Made by a program: the position numbers and the translations under genes
Shown here: positions 47,761-60,329 of the stretch, piece after piece
How positions within the stretch are numbered: position 1 is the stretch's first letter
How the letters are laid out: each line of letters starts with the position of its first letter
Notes under the pieces: generated by a model
What the model was told of the DNA's origin: nothing
What the model saw: the letters and a program-made list of their open reading frames with translations, nothing else
Database searches by the model: none
From: Cymbidium sinense
Taxonomy: Eukaryota > Streptophyta > Magnoliopsida > Asparagales > Orchidaceae
NCBI GenBank assembly: GCA_021442155.1
Contig: CM038229.1
Coordinates: 70,514,443-70,578,442, forward strand
Direction: 5' to 3'
Length of the DNA: 64,000 bases

Positions 47761-48930
47761 TCAATTGGGTGATCCAACCTTGAAATGTTTAACAGGGCTT
47801 CGTCTCCACCAGACGAAGCTAGCATCTTTTGAACTTTTGAACTTTTAAGAAAACTTCCATAGCTTTTTGCTAGCATCTTTTGAACTTTTAAGCAAGACAC
47901 CATCATAGCTAATATTCTCTTTGTTTATGTCCTTTTACATGGCTTATTTATTGCCCTAGTTTTACAAAAAAAGTAGATCTAACTACTTTCAGTTTCTTTT
48001 CACATTTTATCTTTAAGTTCTTGATTTCTTTTCTATTTTCTATTGTAGCTTTTGATCCGCAAGTTCTTGATTTCTATTTTAATTGTTTAGTTGTTATAAT
48101 AGTCGAATCTAGCAAGATCTTTCCTTCATCTTCTATTTTTAAGTAATTTCTTTGTGGTAGTAGTCCGATCCGGGCGATATCTCAGATATTGTGGATATGT
48201 CTTAAACTCATTTTATTGGACAAAGTCCTTTAGCCAAGATAATGTTTTGTTTCTCCGTGTTCTCTCTTATCTTGATGTTTGTAGTTGTTTTGGTTCATAT
48301 CACTCTATTTAACAGTTTATCGAGCTTACAAACAACTTGTTTAATAAATAAGTGTGCTTAATCGAGCTTGTTTGTGAAAAGCTTGTTGAGAAATATATAC
48401 AAATTGAATCAAATAAAGTTTATTAAGCATAAAATAAAATTTTAAATGATATCGCATGAACAAATCCGCTTTAATCGAAATGTAATCCGCTCATTAACGA
48501 AGCTTTAAATGATTCTATTCATGAACATAAATGAATTGAACAACAAGTTATTCAAATTTGTTCATTAAGCAATCAAGTATTTACATAAATGATCAAAATC
48601 ATTTGATTAGTTAATCTAATGAACATGAATGAGCTCTAATCAAGCCGAATCACGAGTAACTCATTGAATGCTTGATTCGTTTGTAGCCCTATTTCTTCCG
48701 TGTGATTGGATGCTAATTTATTTGCTTGGCATATATTCCTTAAAATAATTTGTTCTAACTTTGTTGTTCTGCAGGAGCAACAAATGGTAACTCCCCTTCA
48801 AAATGATCATACTACGCTTTATAGTATACCCATGAAGAGGACAATCCTCTCAATCAATTGCCCTTAGAGTTCATCTGAATTATTATATATTAATTGGGTA
48901 CATAGTAAATATTTAATTATTGTATAATCG

Positions 48931-48936
<6 letters not shown>
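47761..48936. other. Unclassified spacer with repeat-like text
   Basis: GCTAGCATCTTTTGAACTTTT is present twice (47,819 and 47,873). From 48,300 to 48,660 the DNA is full of GAGCTTG/AAGCTTG, GAACATAAATGA and AATCGAGC motifs as in some small plant DNA transposons, but no ends could be placed. No gene is recognised. Confidence 0.3.

Positions 48937-48972
<36 letters not shown>
48937..48972. repeat. (AT)n tract before the first Tat-type LTR
   Basis: The tract touches the TGATATGAC start of the LTR directly. Confidence 0.9.
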
Positions 48973-48976
<4 letters not shown>

Positions 48977-49262
48977 ATGACATTCAAAGGGCAAAGGCAA
49001 GTATCCCAAGTCAAATCAATCAAGATCAAGCACCTGAAACATCATCGAAAACTTTGGAACATGAATTAAACCTCTAAATGATCATCAAATATAGAGTATT
49101 TATAGTCAAATCAAGCATCTCGGAATCTAACAACCCTAAGATCTCACACCTCATTTGAGCATCCAAATGTTCAAATACATCAAATGATCAAAAGGAATCG
49201 CCCGTAATCGTCTGGGAGGAGTGGTTTGGATTTTCCATGTATTTACAAGACCACTCTCCACC

Positions 49263-49270
49263 TATAAATA
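49263..49270 (+). promoter_or_regulatory. TATA box of the Tat-type LTR
   Basis: CCACCTATAAATAGCCCTC, a classical plant TATA box, is kept as CCATCTATAAATAGCC at 59,306-59,313 in the second copy. Transcription would start about 30 bases downstream. Confidence 0.65.
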
Positions 49271-50334
49271 GCCCTCATATTCCATATGAGGACACTTTGG
49301 AGGCCAAGTGAAGAAGGAGAAGAGCCCAAGCAAGAAGGAGAGAGCTCAAGCTCAAGATCCCCGAAGATCGACCACCGCCGATCATCAACCACCACCGCCG
49401 GCCACCACATCAATTCTCGCCATCACAATCACCTTTTTGCATCGCGTTGTTCCCTATATTTCGCGAAATTGTTCCTCAGATTTCCACCGTTCCTACACGC
49501 AGTCCACCATCACCTGCCGCCACTAGCAACTATTACAACCTGACCGTCGTTACATAGCTGTTGTTCTTTTCTTGTATACCATCTTGTAATCCCGCATCGG
49601 AAGATTCAGTACTTTGAGGCATATACATAGGAACATTGCCAGGCGTGGTTTTTTTTCTCGAGGTTTTCCACGAGAAAACTTCCTGAGTTCTCTCGCCACT
49701 CTTTAAATACCTGTGTGTGGACTAATCAACAAAGCTTTAAACTTTCACTCATGCGAATCGTCTTCCGCATGGCAGCTTATGCCGGGATAGACTCTCAATC
49801 ATACTTTTGAACACCTACATCATGGCCAATAAGCGCAATCTTCGTAACACCTGAGCCTCTCGCTCTAACTCCACTCAAACCAATCCTTGAACTGTGGACG
49901 CCAAGCTTCCCACTTCTAATGGGCATGACCCATATGGGCACGACAGGAATCTCTTTAGAAGAACGTATGCGCCAAATGGAAGAGTCTCAAAATGAGATGA
50001 TCCGACTTTTACGAGGAACACAACAACCTCCATCACGGCAAACACACCGCCAAGATCGATTATTACCGGAGGACAATATGCTACTCTCTTAGACGTTGAA
50101 GTTCCACCACCTCCAAACCGCGGATGTCAACTTCTTGACACGCCGCATCCATCACGTCGCAACCACCGCCAATCCACGATTATTGATAGCGCATTCTCAC
50201 CTGACCCCCGCCATGTTACATGCATGTAAAATTACAACGCTTGGTACGAGAAGAACTCCATCACAAAGACGGGAATCATATTTTCTCTCACCTTATCAAG
50301 AGTCTTCCCCTTTGGCTGAAGCTATTCTTCGACA

Positions 50335-50703
50335 TCCCATCCCCGTAGGGTTTAAGCTTCCAAGCATTGACCCTTATGATGGAGTTACTGACCCCTACGA
50401 ACACATCGACCATTACAGGACCATCATGCATATCAAGCTCCTGACATGTTGCTTTGTCAGGTCTTTCCTATTACTCTCAAGGGACAAGCCCGCACTTGGT
50501 TCTACTCTCTTCCAAGGGGATCTATCCATACCTTTGATGAACTCGCCAAAATTTTCGTGGAACAGTTCATTGCAAATCGAAGGATCATCAAAGACTCCTC
50601 CCATCTCTCCGACATTCGTCAAAATGAAGGTGAATCACTTAAGGAATACTTCCAAAGGTTTTCCTTAGAAGTCACAAATCCTGGTAAGACTCCCAATTAT
50701 TAA
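50335..50703 (+). pseudogene. Gag (Retrotrans_gag) of the truncated Tat-type element
   Basis: Frame one holds GFKLPSIDPYDGVTDPYEH and IDHYRTIMHI. After a frameshift near 50,440, frame two holds LLCQVFPITLKGQARTWFYS, GSIHTFDELAKIFVEQF and NEGESLKEYFQRFSLEV, then a stop at 50,701. These are the core motifs of Tat-lineage gag. The N-terminal 190-codon ORF from 50,096 is partly out of frame. Confidence 0.85.
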
Positions 50704-50884
50704 GAGAAATTTTTCTTGAGGGCTCACCGACCTTTTACTCATCGGCACGCAGATACCGCCATATGCCGACCACTCATGGTGTGGAAGCACAAATCTCTGC
50801 CGATGAGGCTATCAATGCCCATCACAAACAGTTCGAGTAATCTACAGGAAAACGTAAGAGTGTCCCGGAGAATGTGGACCGTCA

Positions 50885-53800
50885 GTTAGGTTGAAATATT
50901 TAATGGTTATTTAATGGTTATTATGTTTGTTTGATTTCATTAACATGTTCAATTTAGTTATTAGGTTGAAATATTTAATGGTTATTTAATTATCTCATTC
51001 CAAATGGATGTGATTTAATCATAGTTAATTAAGTTTGCTTTAATTTTATTTAGTTTAATTGATTAGTATCAAATTATTAAAGTTTTCTAAGTTTGTTATT
51101 TTGAGTTTGATTTAAAATTTAATCATTCAATTGAGTTTTATTAACTTAAATAGATTTAATCATATTTAATTTAATCTCCTTTAAAGATGATTTTTTTCGA
51201 TTTAAAGTTTTATTAATGATTTAATGAATGCTTTTCAATTTCGGATTTTTGATTTAATATTTGAGTTATTTTTTTAGATTATATTTTAATTAACTTTTTA
51301 ATTATTTAAACTCTAATCTTAAGTATTTATTTGAGTTTCTTAAGATTCAAAAGATCAAATCATTTTTTTTAAGAGTCCTAGATATTAATTGAAGTGAGTT
51401 AGGTCATCTTAAAGATTTTTGTAAATTTTTGAATTTTTATTTAATTTATTTTATTAAAATTGATAATCTAAATTTAAAATTTTAATTTCTCCCTATCCAG
51501 ACGTTGTTTTAAGTTGAAATTTTTATTGTAGGCGTATTTTAACATTAAATCTCAAATTAATCTAACATATATTTTTGGTTTAATTAATGAAATATGGTTT
51601 TCCCTAAAACCTAAATTACTCAATACTCAAGAAATTTTGAGTATTTTGGGTTTACTGGATTCCTCTAGGATAAGAATCCAACGAGCCTTTGTTTGCAATT
51701 TTGGTTAAGTATTTTATTTTTATGAATTTTGAAGTTTTAGATGATTTAAATTATTATTATTTTTATTATATATATACACGCCGCTTTGGGTGGAAAGACA
51801 CTTTTCTCCGTCTGATCGGATCGATGGTCAAGATGATCACGCGATCGAGGCCATGACGCCGATCGAGCGGCAATAAACCATCGCGAACCACGCGACCGAT
51901 GGTCGATCATTTCGGCGATAAAGCGACGCTCGCCCGGCTCAATCACGCATCGGTCATGCCGCGCTAACGGATGGTCAGGTCGCATCATGTGATTCGGCGC
52001 CTGATCCGCTGACCCGCTGATTGACCGTCCATCCGATCCCATGAATCAGGATCGACGGTATTGGGAGCCGCGTGAATGTGTTTTCGTGGGTATTTTGAAA
52101 AATGAAAGTTTCTAAGCCAAAACTTGTCCAAATGGACCCATTTTCGCGCCGATTCGCACCGAAAAAAAATTCTATTTCCTATTTGGATGATTTAAAATAA
52201 AAGTGCTAGATTTTCTAAAGGAAATTCCAAGAATCGCGGGAAATTTAATACAAAATATGCAAATCGGCCACTTTGATGAAAGTTACTTTACCGATGATTT
52301 GGGGTGAAGATCCGAGGAGATCCTATATGTGTGAGAAGCTTTTAATCTTGGCCTGCTTCTAACGCCTTCTCGAGCATTTTCACGGTGCAAAGTTGTATTA
52401 TTTGAGCTCAAAGTGGCTAAACGAAATGGGGGATGGGTTCTCTTTTGCTTTATGGAGTTTTTAGGGGCTGAATAGTGGTCGTAGGAAGAGATTTTAAGCC
52501 TCATCTCTCCTCTTTATAATGAAAATTCAAAATATTTTGAATTTTTCACCCAAATTGATTGTCATCTTGGGTGGTTGGGATGGATGCAAGATTGATTGAG
52601 AACTTTGGATTTTGTTCCAAAGTCCTCTCCGCCATATGATCGATTTATTCAATTGAAATATCGGGGAATGATGGGGTTAAGTGCATGTGATGGGAGAATT
52701 AAATGAGGTTGGTGAAATCTATGTGGGGATGGTTCATGAGAGATTTAAAATGGGTTGAGTTTGTTTGGGCTGATCCCAAATGGGTTTGGGTCATTTGATC
52801 AGCCCCAATGGGTTTTGGCTTAGTTTCAGGATTTGGCCCAATTTAGGTCATATGGGTCATTTTGGGCCAAATTGACTCATTTGACCAAAATTGGCCAAAT
52901 TAACTTGGGTTATAGGTTGATTCATGTTCAATTGACTAATTGAAGATGAATGTGGTCTTGGTTTGAATTAATTTGGATTTAATTTTGATTTAGGCCAAAT
53001 TGACCCTTTAGGCCAATTTGGGCTAGATTGAGTCAAGTTGACCCAATTAAGCTTGATTGATCAAATTGGGTTTAATTATGGCTTTGGTTAAGTTCAATAA
53101 TCGATTTGGAATAAACTTGAGCTATTAATTGCAATCAATTTGGGTTAGATCATGATTTGACCGTATTTGGTTCTTTAGGACAATTTGGGTCAATTTGGAT
53201 CAAATGGCCAATTGGGCTTTGGCCCAATTGATTGCAATTGATCATCCTAGGTGATCGCAATCATGGTGTAAGATTTTGGTGACTTGGTTCAATCCAATTT
53301 GGGTTGGAAGTTGGCTCAAATGGGTCTTTAGGTCAATTTAGGTCAAGTGTGCCTAAGTGAGTCAATTAGTTTGGTTTTGGTTTGATTCAAATTTAGTTGA
53401 ACTTATATATGAGCCCTGAATTGAAATATAAGTTCAACCACAATCAATTTGGAGTCTAAGAGATTTTGGCTCATTTGAAATTTTCAAGTCGAAAGGGCTA
53501 AGTTGGGTTTGACTTGGGTTGGTTTGATTTGATTTTGTAGATTTCATTTATATTTGGGTGGATAATTGAATGAATGATTGATTCAATAGATAATTCATTG
53601 GTTTTGACTTGATCTGGATAGAATTTGGCTAAGTCCAAAGAATTGGGTTAAAGGGTTTTGATTGAGTTTGGATTTAATTTTTGATATAGTTTTGGTCATT
53701 TGAATTTGGATTTCATTTATATTTGTGAATATAAATGAAGAAATAATTAATTTATAAAGAGATCAATTGAGTTTGATTTGATTTAATGAAAGTTTTGGCT

Positions 53801-54140
53801 GCTTATGAATATGGTTCATATGACTTGGAAGGGTTTTAGGTTTAGATTTGATTTTGGGTTTCAATCATTTGGAGTCAAATTTGAAATTAGATTTGGAATT
53901 TGATTTGAATTTGAGATTTGATTTGAGAATTGAGTCTGATTGAGAAAGTGTATCTAGAGTTTAGCTATGGGATAGGTAATTTCTTAAACCCAAGGCATAG
54001 CCTAATCTTATTAACACTTCTAAGTCTCTAGCTTAGGTTAGGTGTTCACCTAATCACTAGATGTGTCTTATGACTGAAATCTTGTCTAGAAGAGTCCTAA
54101 GTCTAAGAAGAGAGGTTAAGAGCTCACTAAAAAAGTGAGT
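50885..54140 (-). mobile_element. Inverted 3.2-kb LTR fragment of the element 1 family
   Basis: From 54,140 leftwards: the TTTxxAGTGAGCTC start, the TTGACC-rich tract as GGTCAA/TTGGGTCAA (53,500-52,760), hairpin remnant (52,270-52,310), CpG-rich block (52,075-51,780) with a TATATATA tract at 51,767-51,777, and the AT-rich body. The frame 51,746-52,042 is a composition artefact of the CpG block. There is no interior or second LTR, so this is a fragment only. Confidence 0.8.
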
Positions 54141-54144
54141 AAAA

Positions 54145-54845
54145 CAAGACTCTCATGAGACAATTTATTTTTTCATTTTTTGTCAGATTTTTTTGGCATG
54201 TTTGGAGAGAATATGTTTATTGCATTCCATTAGAAGCAATTTAGAGGTGGATTGATTAGTTTTTAGGAGAGATTAACATCTGTACTCTCTATACCCTCAT
54301 GAGAGTACATATTATTTTTCATTTTATGTCATTTTTTTTTGTTTAGAGAAAATATGTTTATTACATTCCACTAGTAGCAATTTGAAAATTGATTGGATGA
54401 TTTTTAGAAGAGATTTGAAGATGTACTTATTCTCATGAGTACAAATTATTTTATCATTTTAGTGAGATTTTGACCGTTGGAGAATATGTTTACATTCCAT
54501 TGGAAGAAATTTGGTTGATTGGTTAGTTTTAGGAGATTTGCATCAATTTCTATACTCATGAGAGTAATATTATTTTTCATTCTCTGTGATTTTGGCTTTG
54601 GAGATAATATGTTTATTATTCCATTAGAAGTAATTTGGAGGTGATTGATTAAAGATCGGCATCGTACCTCATGAGAGTACATTATTTTTTCATTTTTTGA
54701 TTTTGGCCTTTTGGAGAGAATATGTTTATTACATTCTACTAGAAGTAATTAGAGGCGATTGATTGATTTTAGAGGTGTTTTGCATTTGTACTCTATGTAC
54801 TCTCATGAGAGTATATATTATTTTCTCATTATTAAGCTGTTCTAC
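54145..54845. repeat. Palindrome array B', six units (right arm)
   Basis: TACTCTCATGAGAGTA-type centres near 54,158, 54,298, 54,436, 54,562, 54,674 and 54,805. It corresponds to array B of the left arm and has the same number of units. Several units have lost a few bases. Confidence 0.8.
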
Positions 54846-54894
54846 ATGTGAAATATTAGTGTCATGAGGTGAATTAAATGAGCAGTGATGATGA

Positions 54895-55420
54895 AACCAT
54901 GATGTCTAATGACCCAAATGGGAAACTCTATAGCACCACTATTCGTAATGAAATAGGCCTATGCACTATCTGTGATTATGCATCAAACTGGGTTCACTAA
55001 GGATCATACTAGTTATTGGCCAAACTCCATGAAATTGAAATCAAAAGATTTTTATGTGCAAAAAATAGTCTAAGAAAGCTACCAATCTAAACTACGCAAT
55101 TAAATTCCAGAAAATAGGTACAAGGAGTAGTTGTCCGGCCATGATTAGATTTTCTATTGATTTAGATGGGAATTAGATGGTTAAAAAATATATAAAAAGT
55201 CATAATCATTCATTGGCAAAGCCGGGTGACCTACATCTTCTTAGATCATACAAAGGCATCAACGATGAGAAGACAGCTGTGTTGAAGATAATGACAGAGG
55301 CCAAAATTAGAGCGACTGATGCGTTCAACTATCTAAGTGAGGAAGTTGGCGGCGTGAAGAATATTAGCTTCAAAAAAAGAGATGCATTCAATTTCATCCA
55401 AAAAAGATCGAGATTGTGAA
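54895..55420 (+). pseudogene. Second FAR1 DNA-binding-domain fragment
   Basis: Corresponds to 10,455-11,020. The first half is frameshifted (a DYA-Q-TGF relic near 54,975, TSYWPNSMKLKSKDF near 55,008). From 55,177 an 80-codon frame is open: HNHSLAKPGDLHLL, GINDEKTAVLK, ATDAFNYLSEEVGG and RDAFNFIQKRS. It retains TEAKIRATDAF, shortened in the left copy. It ends at the same residue before an array, as in the left arm. Confidence 0.85.
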
Positions 55421-55424
55421 TTGG

Positions 55425-56075
55425 TTTGTACTCATGAGAGTACAAAAAATAGTTCCCAAAAAATAACCCAAAACCAAATTGCTCCAAATGGTTTGTAGTT
55501 AACATATTCTTTCCAAACATGCCACAAAATCGGAAGAAATTGTAAAATTGGTTGTATTTCATGGAAGTACATAGAGTAAAAATCGATCAAAAAAGTAATC
55601 CCGCCACCAAATTGCTTGAACGTATGTCATAAACTTTTTTTCTCCAAAGAAGATTATGAAAAATTGAGGAATATACTCCGAGAGTATACATACTATTCAA
55701 AAAAGAATAATATTAATACTTCAATCAACCTAATAATCCAATAAATATTTTCTTTCCAAACAGCCAAAAAAATTGAAAATTAGATTGGTTTGTACTCATG
55801 GAAGTCAGAGTACAGATAAAAAAAAAATCAAAAGTAACCCATCAAATTGTTTCAAATTGTATGTCATGAACATTTTTCCTCCAAACATGCCAAAAAAAGG
55901 TTTAAAAATTGAGAAATAGTGTGTACTCGTGATTAGTGACTATACCTACAAACCGTTAAAACTAATATTCAGTTCCCAACTACATGTAATGGAATCTTTA
56001 AAGATATTCTCTCCAAAAATAAATAATATGAAACAAATGAGAAAATGATTTATACTCATGAGAGTGCAAAGAGTA
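55425..56075. repeat. Palindrome array A', six units (right arm)
   Basis: Palindrome centres near 55,435, 55,562, 55,680, 55,800, 55,927 and 56,060, more decayed than array A. It forms the inverted partner of array B' around the FAR1 fragment. Confidence 0.75.
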
Positions 56076-56319
56076 TACATGCAAATCCAAACCAACAAGC
56101 ATCAACCAACCTACAAATGGCTTATAATAGATTCAAACAGGTTAAAGAGGCTGAAGAAATAGCTGAAAAAGGGGTCCTAAAGCTCCACATTTATTATCTG
56201 CTAAACATGACATCTAGTAGACATGTTATCTCCAGAAAGCTTCAAAAAGTAGAAATAGTAGCTTCTAATGGCATCCACAAACACACCAGACAGATACATT
56301 TCTAAAGCAATTAATTTCC

Positions 56320-57100
56320 AACATATCAAAATTCAATTGTACATTTGTCAAATCAGTTATTTCATACCCATATAGAAGATAGCATAAGCAAATTAATCTT
56401 CTTTGGCCAATCTCGTGGTCTACCCAGAGGAGGTATTGTTGCCTATATATTTGCACAAACATCCCGTAGTCAAATTTTGTTATAGCCCACTCATCATTTC
56501 ATTGGTCATTTGAGATTGCTCTTAAAAGACTAATCAACATCTTCGACAAGTAATTTGATCTAAATAGTAAGAAATATAGTCAATAAGTAGGCAAATATGC
56601 AAAATAGGCAAAACCAAATGAAAACAAATTTCTTATAATCTCGGAAGAATGGCCTTATGAGTTGGGTTTGGCAATGAATCATAAAATACCAAGCTGCTTA
56701 ATATGCAAAGAGTATCCATTCCGATTATTTATAACAAGTAAGAGTAGTCACCATCGATACACTATCTGTGACATGTCGATGAACATTTTGCTTTCCTTTG
56801 TAGGCCATATTTAGCATAACTACAAGAAGTGAAAAGAAAGTTTATAATTAGTGGCTTAACAATCTAAACTAGAAATGATCATACCCAAAGTTTTATGGAG
56901 TAACTTACCCAATGCGCATGAAACATATAAATAGGGGACATATATTTTATTATAAAAAGCCAGAATAGGCAAGGCATCAATGTATGCATTTTATAGATAT
57001 GATACAAAGAACTCAATCTCACTCGGGTGATGATATTCCCAGCTGTGAATACGCTATCATCCCTACATGTGAGAAATATGAGAATGTGAGCCTAATTAAA
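56320..57100 (-). pseudogene. Second Ulp1-like (C48) peptidase remnant
   Basis: Inverse of 8,699-9,458. It keeps a DYGMFV motif (catalytic Cys replaced by Tyr, as in the left copy) and a YDSLP-like motif in another frame, but the FRAEFVYAIF tail is shortened by deletion. Frameshifts are frequent. Confidence 0.6.
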
Positions 57101-57503
57101 TGAATAAGTGATTTTATGTATAAAGGAGTTGAAAAAATGACTTACTTTCCTCTTGGGGAAGAGGTGTCATGAGTTCTGCTGATATCTCTTGATGAGAAAA
57201 TGATGATATGATCATCAAAAGAAAATTATTAATTGCTTAGATTCATGAAGTGGATTAATCTGTTGATGCATATATGATCTCCTCAACCATAAATTTTTAA
57301 ACATTGGAGCATCTTAAACTTATAAAAATTTTAGTGAAATTAGCTACTATTAGGTTAAATTAAAGAAAGTAAAGCAATACCTCTTTTCCATTTGCTCATC
57401 AAGGCTAATAAGAGTTCTCAAGATGACTAGATGTTAGTGTGAATTATATAGCTTTCCTCATCTATGAGCCTTCACACCATTTTCATGAAAATCGCAAAGA
57501 TCT

Positions 57504-57728
57504 TCATGTAATTGAAGCCTCCACTTCTCCTGGTGGCTCCATTGGGTTAAAGCCTTTCTCTCTATAAGTCTCCATAAGGGAAGCTGAAGCTCCATAAGAG
57601 CCTCTTATGGTAACCATGGGGAAGCCATCATGGTAGCCTCCATAAGAGAAGCTTAGCCTCCATTTCATGATAGCTTCAGGATTCTTATCGCCCATAAGAG
57701 CTTCCCCATGCGATGTGGAGTGAACCAT
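57504..57728 (-). repeat. Contracted copy of the 27-bp minisatellite
   Basis: Inverse of 7,937-8,182 with about seven diverged units of the CCTCCATAAGxGAAGC type. The nine-residue reading frame is broken. Confidence 0.6.
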
Positions 57729-58169
57729 AACGCCTCAATAGCATAAATCAATTCCATTCATTCTTGGTCAATGCTTCAAAAGATGATACTTCTCCCTATA
57801 AAACTTAAGCATCATCTCTACCACAAAGCTTTCTAAATGGCTACTAGTAGAGGGAAGGCTAGATACACTGATAGGGGGAGAATATCGAGATACATATGGA
57901 GATTTAGTGGGAGCCGCACTCATCGACTAAGAATGGAATGCTATTTGCATGGTTAAGTAATATTTCAAGGAGCTAGTCTCCTTTTGATATGTTCTCAAAT
58001 GAAAGGTGATGCATAAAAAAAAAATGTGATTTTACAATATGAATGAATACATTCTAATATAAATAAAGTGAAATTATTTGTATCATGACCTTCCAAACCA
58101 AATGAAGGAGTCATCAGAACTTTATTTTGGCCATCGACATTTTTGAGAAGGAAATTATGATGGCTATGT

Positions 58170-58926
58170 CATAATGAATATTTATATAAGCTAACTTCAA
58201 CATCAAATATGTTGACTACCATATATTTGTCATAAATCAAGACAAGCCCACAAGTTAAATTGACGACTTGAAGGTGATAAGGCATAAATTGAGGCTCAAA
58301 ATGCATTAGACATCCCTGAAAATGGTTGAAATGACCTTCAACGAACGAACTCGCCATCATCGAACGCCAAAATTGGTCATAAATATTAAAATAATGATCA
58401 ATCGATACCGAAGAATGTGTCGATACATATCGATGAAGTTATATGATGTCACTCCGCTAAATTGATTACGTTAGCTTCAAACATTAAAATCTATTGAATG
58501 ATATGGTGCTCATTAGAAGTTTGTGCAAATGTCAATGATTTGAAATGAACGCTAAAGATAAAATGCACCGACGCCACCAAAATCAACTCAAATGATCTTC
58601 AACGATGAACGGACTTTGTTATTCTCGTGAGTGTCAAAATTGATCTAATATAAATCATGACTGATGATCAACATTTCAAGCCAAATCGTCACGCATATCG
58701 GGTCAAGAGGCACCGATGAGAATCAAACGATCTTCGTTTGCAAAATTGATCATGCCATTGGCTTTGAAATATCAAAATTTATCAAATGAGATCATTTGTA
58801 CCGATTATGAGTCTCAATGAAAATCGAGCTAAAGCTATGATGCATTTTGAAAATGAACCCAATTTGACGCCGATTGAACTAAAATTGATAAAAAAATAAT
58901 TATTATAAACATCGAATAACCTAAAA
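58170..58926. repeat. ~300-bp repeats, right arm
   Basis: Inverse of 6,604-7,340 with the GGTCATTT, GCCTCAATTT-ATGCC and GATAAATTTTGATATTT blocks. Confidence 0.6.
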
Positions 58927-58927
58927 T

Positions 58928-58988
<61 letters not shown>
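58927..58988. repeat. (AT)n tract between the right arm and the Tat-type LTR
   Basis: About 30 AT dinucleotides. It touches the TGATATGAC start of the LTR, as at 48,937-48,972. Confidence 0.95.
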
Positions 58989-58992
<4 letters not shown>

Positions 58993-59827
58993 ATGACTCA
59001 TATGACTAGTCAAAGCACAAATCTTGATGTCAATATATGATTTTGAGTAAAACCGATCGAGATCAAGAACTTAAATGTTAGAATCTTTGGGACATCAATT
59101 AAATCCCAAAAAAGCTCTCAAATATAAAGTGTTTAGTCAAATCGAAGGCCTCTCGAAATGGATCTAATGAGCCTAAGATCTCATAATTCCAACTTCATTT
59201 GGGCATCCAAATGCTCAAAATACATCAAATGATCAAGGAATCATCTCAAGTCCATCAAGGGGAGTGGTAGCTTTACATGAATTTACAGAATGCCCTCCTC
59301 CCATCTATAAATAGCCTTCATTCCTCACACCAAAAGAAAAGGAGCCTGAAGTGAAGTGAAGAAGAGGAGTCAAACAAGTGAAGAAGAGGAGGTCAAAGAA
59401 GAAAGAAGAGGAAGAGTCCGGCAAGGAAGAAGAGGAAGAATCCAAACAAGGAAGAAGAGGAAAAGCCTAAGCAAGGGAGGAAGAAGAAGCTCAAGCTTGA
59501 AGATCCTCCAAGCAAGGTCGCACTGCTCACGGCCATCAACCACCATCACCCATTTCATCGCCAATTGTTCTATCTCCACCTACAAAGAACCATTACAACT
59601 GATCGTTGTTACAGATGTTTTCCCTCTCACATGAATTCAGAATGTTGAAGATTTGTACTCAAAAAGGATACATAGTGGAAGTTTTTATGGCTAGCCCCGA
59701 TTTTTCCCCTCTTTCAGGTTTTCCATGCTTAAAATTATGGAGTGTCTTGTTCGCTTCTTAATTACGTGTGTGTGCCGGACTTCACAACAAGTAAGACGTA
59801 AACTTTCACTCTACCGATCGGTTTTCA
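58989..59827 (+). repeat. 5' LTR of the Tat-type element
   Basis: Starts TGATATGACTCATATGACTA. TATA box at 59,306-59,313. A GAAGAGGA-rich leader at 59,350-59,480 is built from short repeats of CAAGGAAGAAGAGG. The 3' end is placed at GTTTTCA by the nearby primer-binding site and is uncertain. The ORF over 59,356-59,634 is low-complexity leader, not a gene. Confidence 0.6.
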
Positions 59828-60329
59828 AAGACGCAGCTTTGGCACCACTGGGGAAGAAAAACCCTTCAACCACAATTCGCATCCACGGCCCAAAATAACA
59901 CTGCCATAAAGAGCTCCGCTCCAACTCCGTCATTCTCAAAACCCATCCTCAACCAAGGATGCCAAGTTGAGGCGAACGGAATCTCTTTGGAAGATCGTGG
60001 TCCGAATGGAGGAGTCTCAAAATAAATGATCCATTTTTGTGATTACAACCGCTATTACGGCAAACATATCTCCCCAAGATCGTCATCCGGAGAGGTCAAA
60101 ACGCTAATCCTCCGACACCGGAGTTCCTCCGGAGACCGTAACGCCGATCTCCTCGACACGCTAGTTCCACTCATCCATCGCGTCTCAACCACTAATCCCA
60201 CCATTGTTGATAGCTTCACATGCTCATCTTGTTAATCCACATCACATTCGCATAAGTAATGACGCTTAATACAAGATGAATTTCACCTTCAAGAAATCAT
60301 CTTCACCCACACCGCGGTTATGAGTCCTC

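Larger units (their letters stand above)
48973..50884 (+). mobile_element. Truncated Tat-type Ty3/gypsy element (LTR and partial gag)
   Basis: LTR-like sequence from TGATATGAC (48,973) to about 49,810, leader, then gag to 50,884, where it is cut by the inverted duplication. It aligns with 58,989-60,870 in the same orientation, so both are one family. The LTR carries a TATA box and the leader a purine-rich AAGAAGGAGAAG tract. The gag of the other copy continues past the break point, showing that this copy lost its 3' part. Confidence 0.75.
50885..58926 (-). repeat. Right arm of the inverted duplication
   Basis: Reverse complement of 6,575-15,070 in the same order. The inner end abuts the broken gag at 50,884. 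The outer end abuts an (AT)n tract and the second Tat-type LTR. It has many more small deletions than the left arm, so its ORFs are shorter. Confidence 0.85.

Noticed and set aside
48290..48670. Defined small DNA transposon
   Set aside because: GAGCTTG/AAGCTC motifs look transposon-like, but no terminal inverted repeat pair or target-site duplication could be fixed by eye.
51746..52042. 98-codon minus-strand ORF
   Set aside because: Same CpG-rich block in the inverted LTR fragment, open by composition only.
59356..59634. Glu/Lys/Arg-rich ORF
   Set aside because: It is the purine-rich leader of the Tat-type LTR, made of GAAGAGGA repeats.
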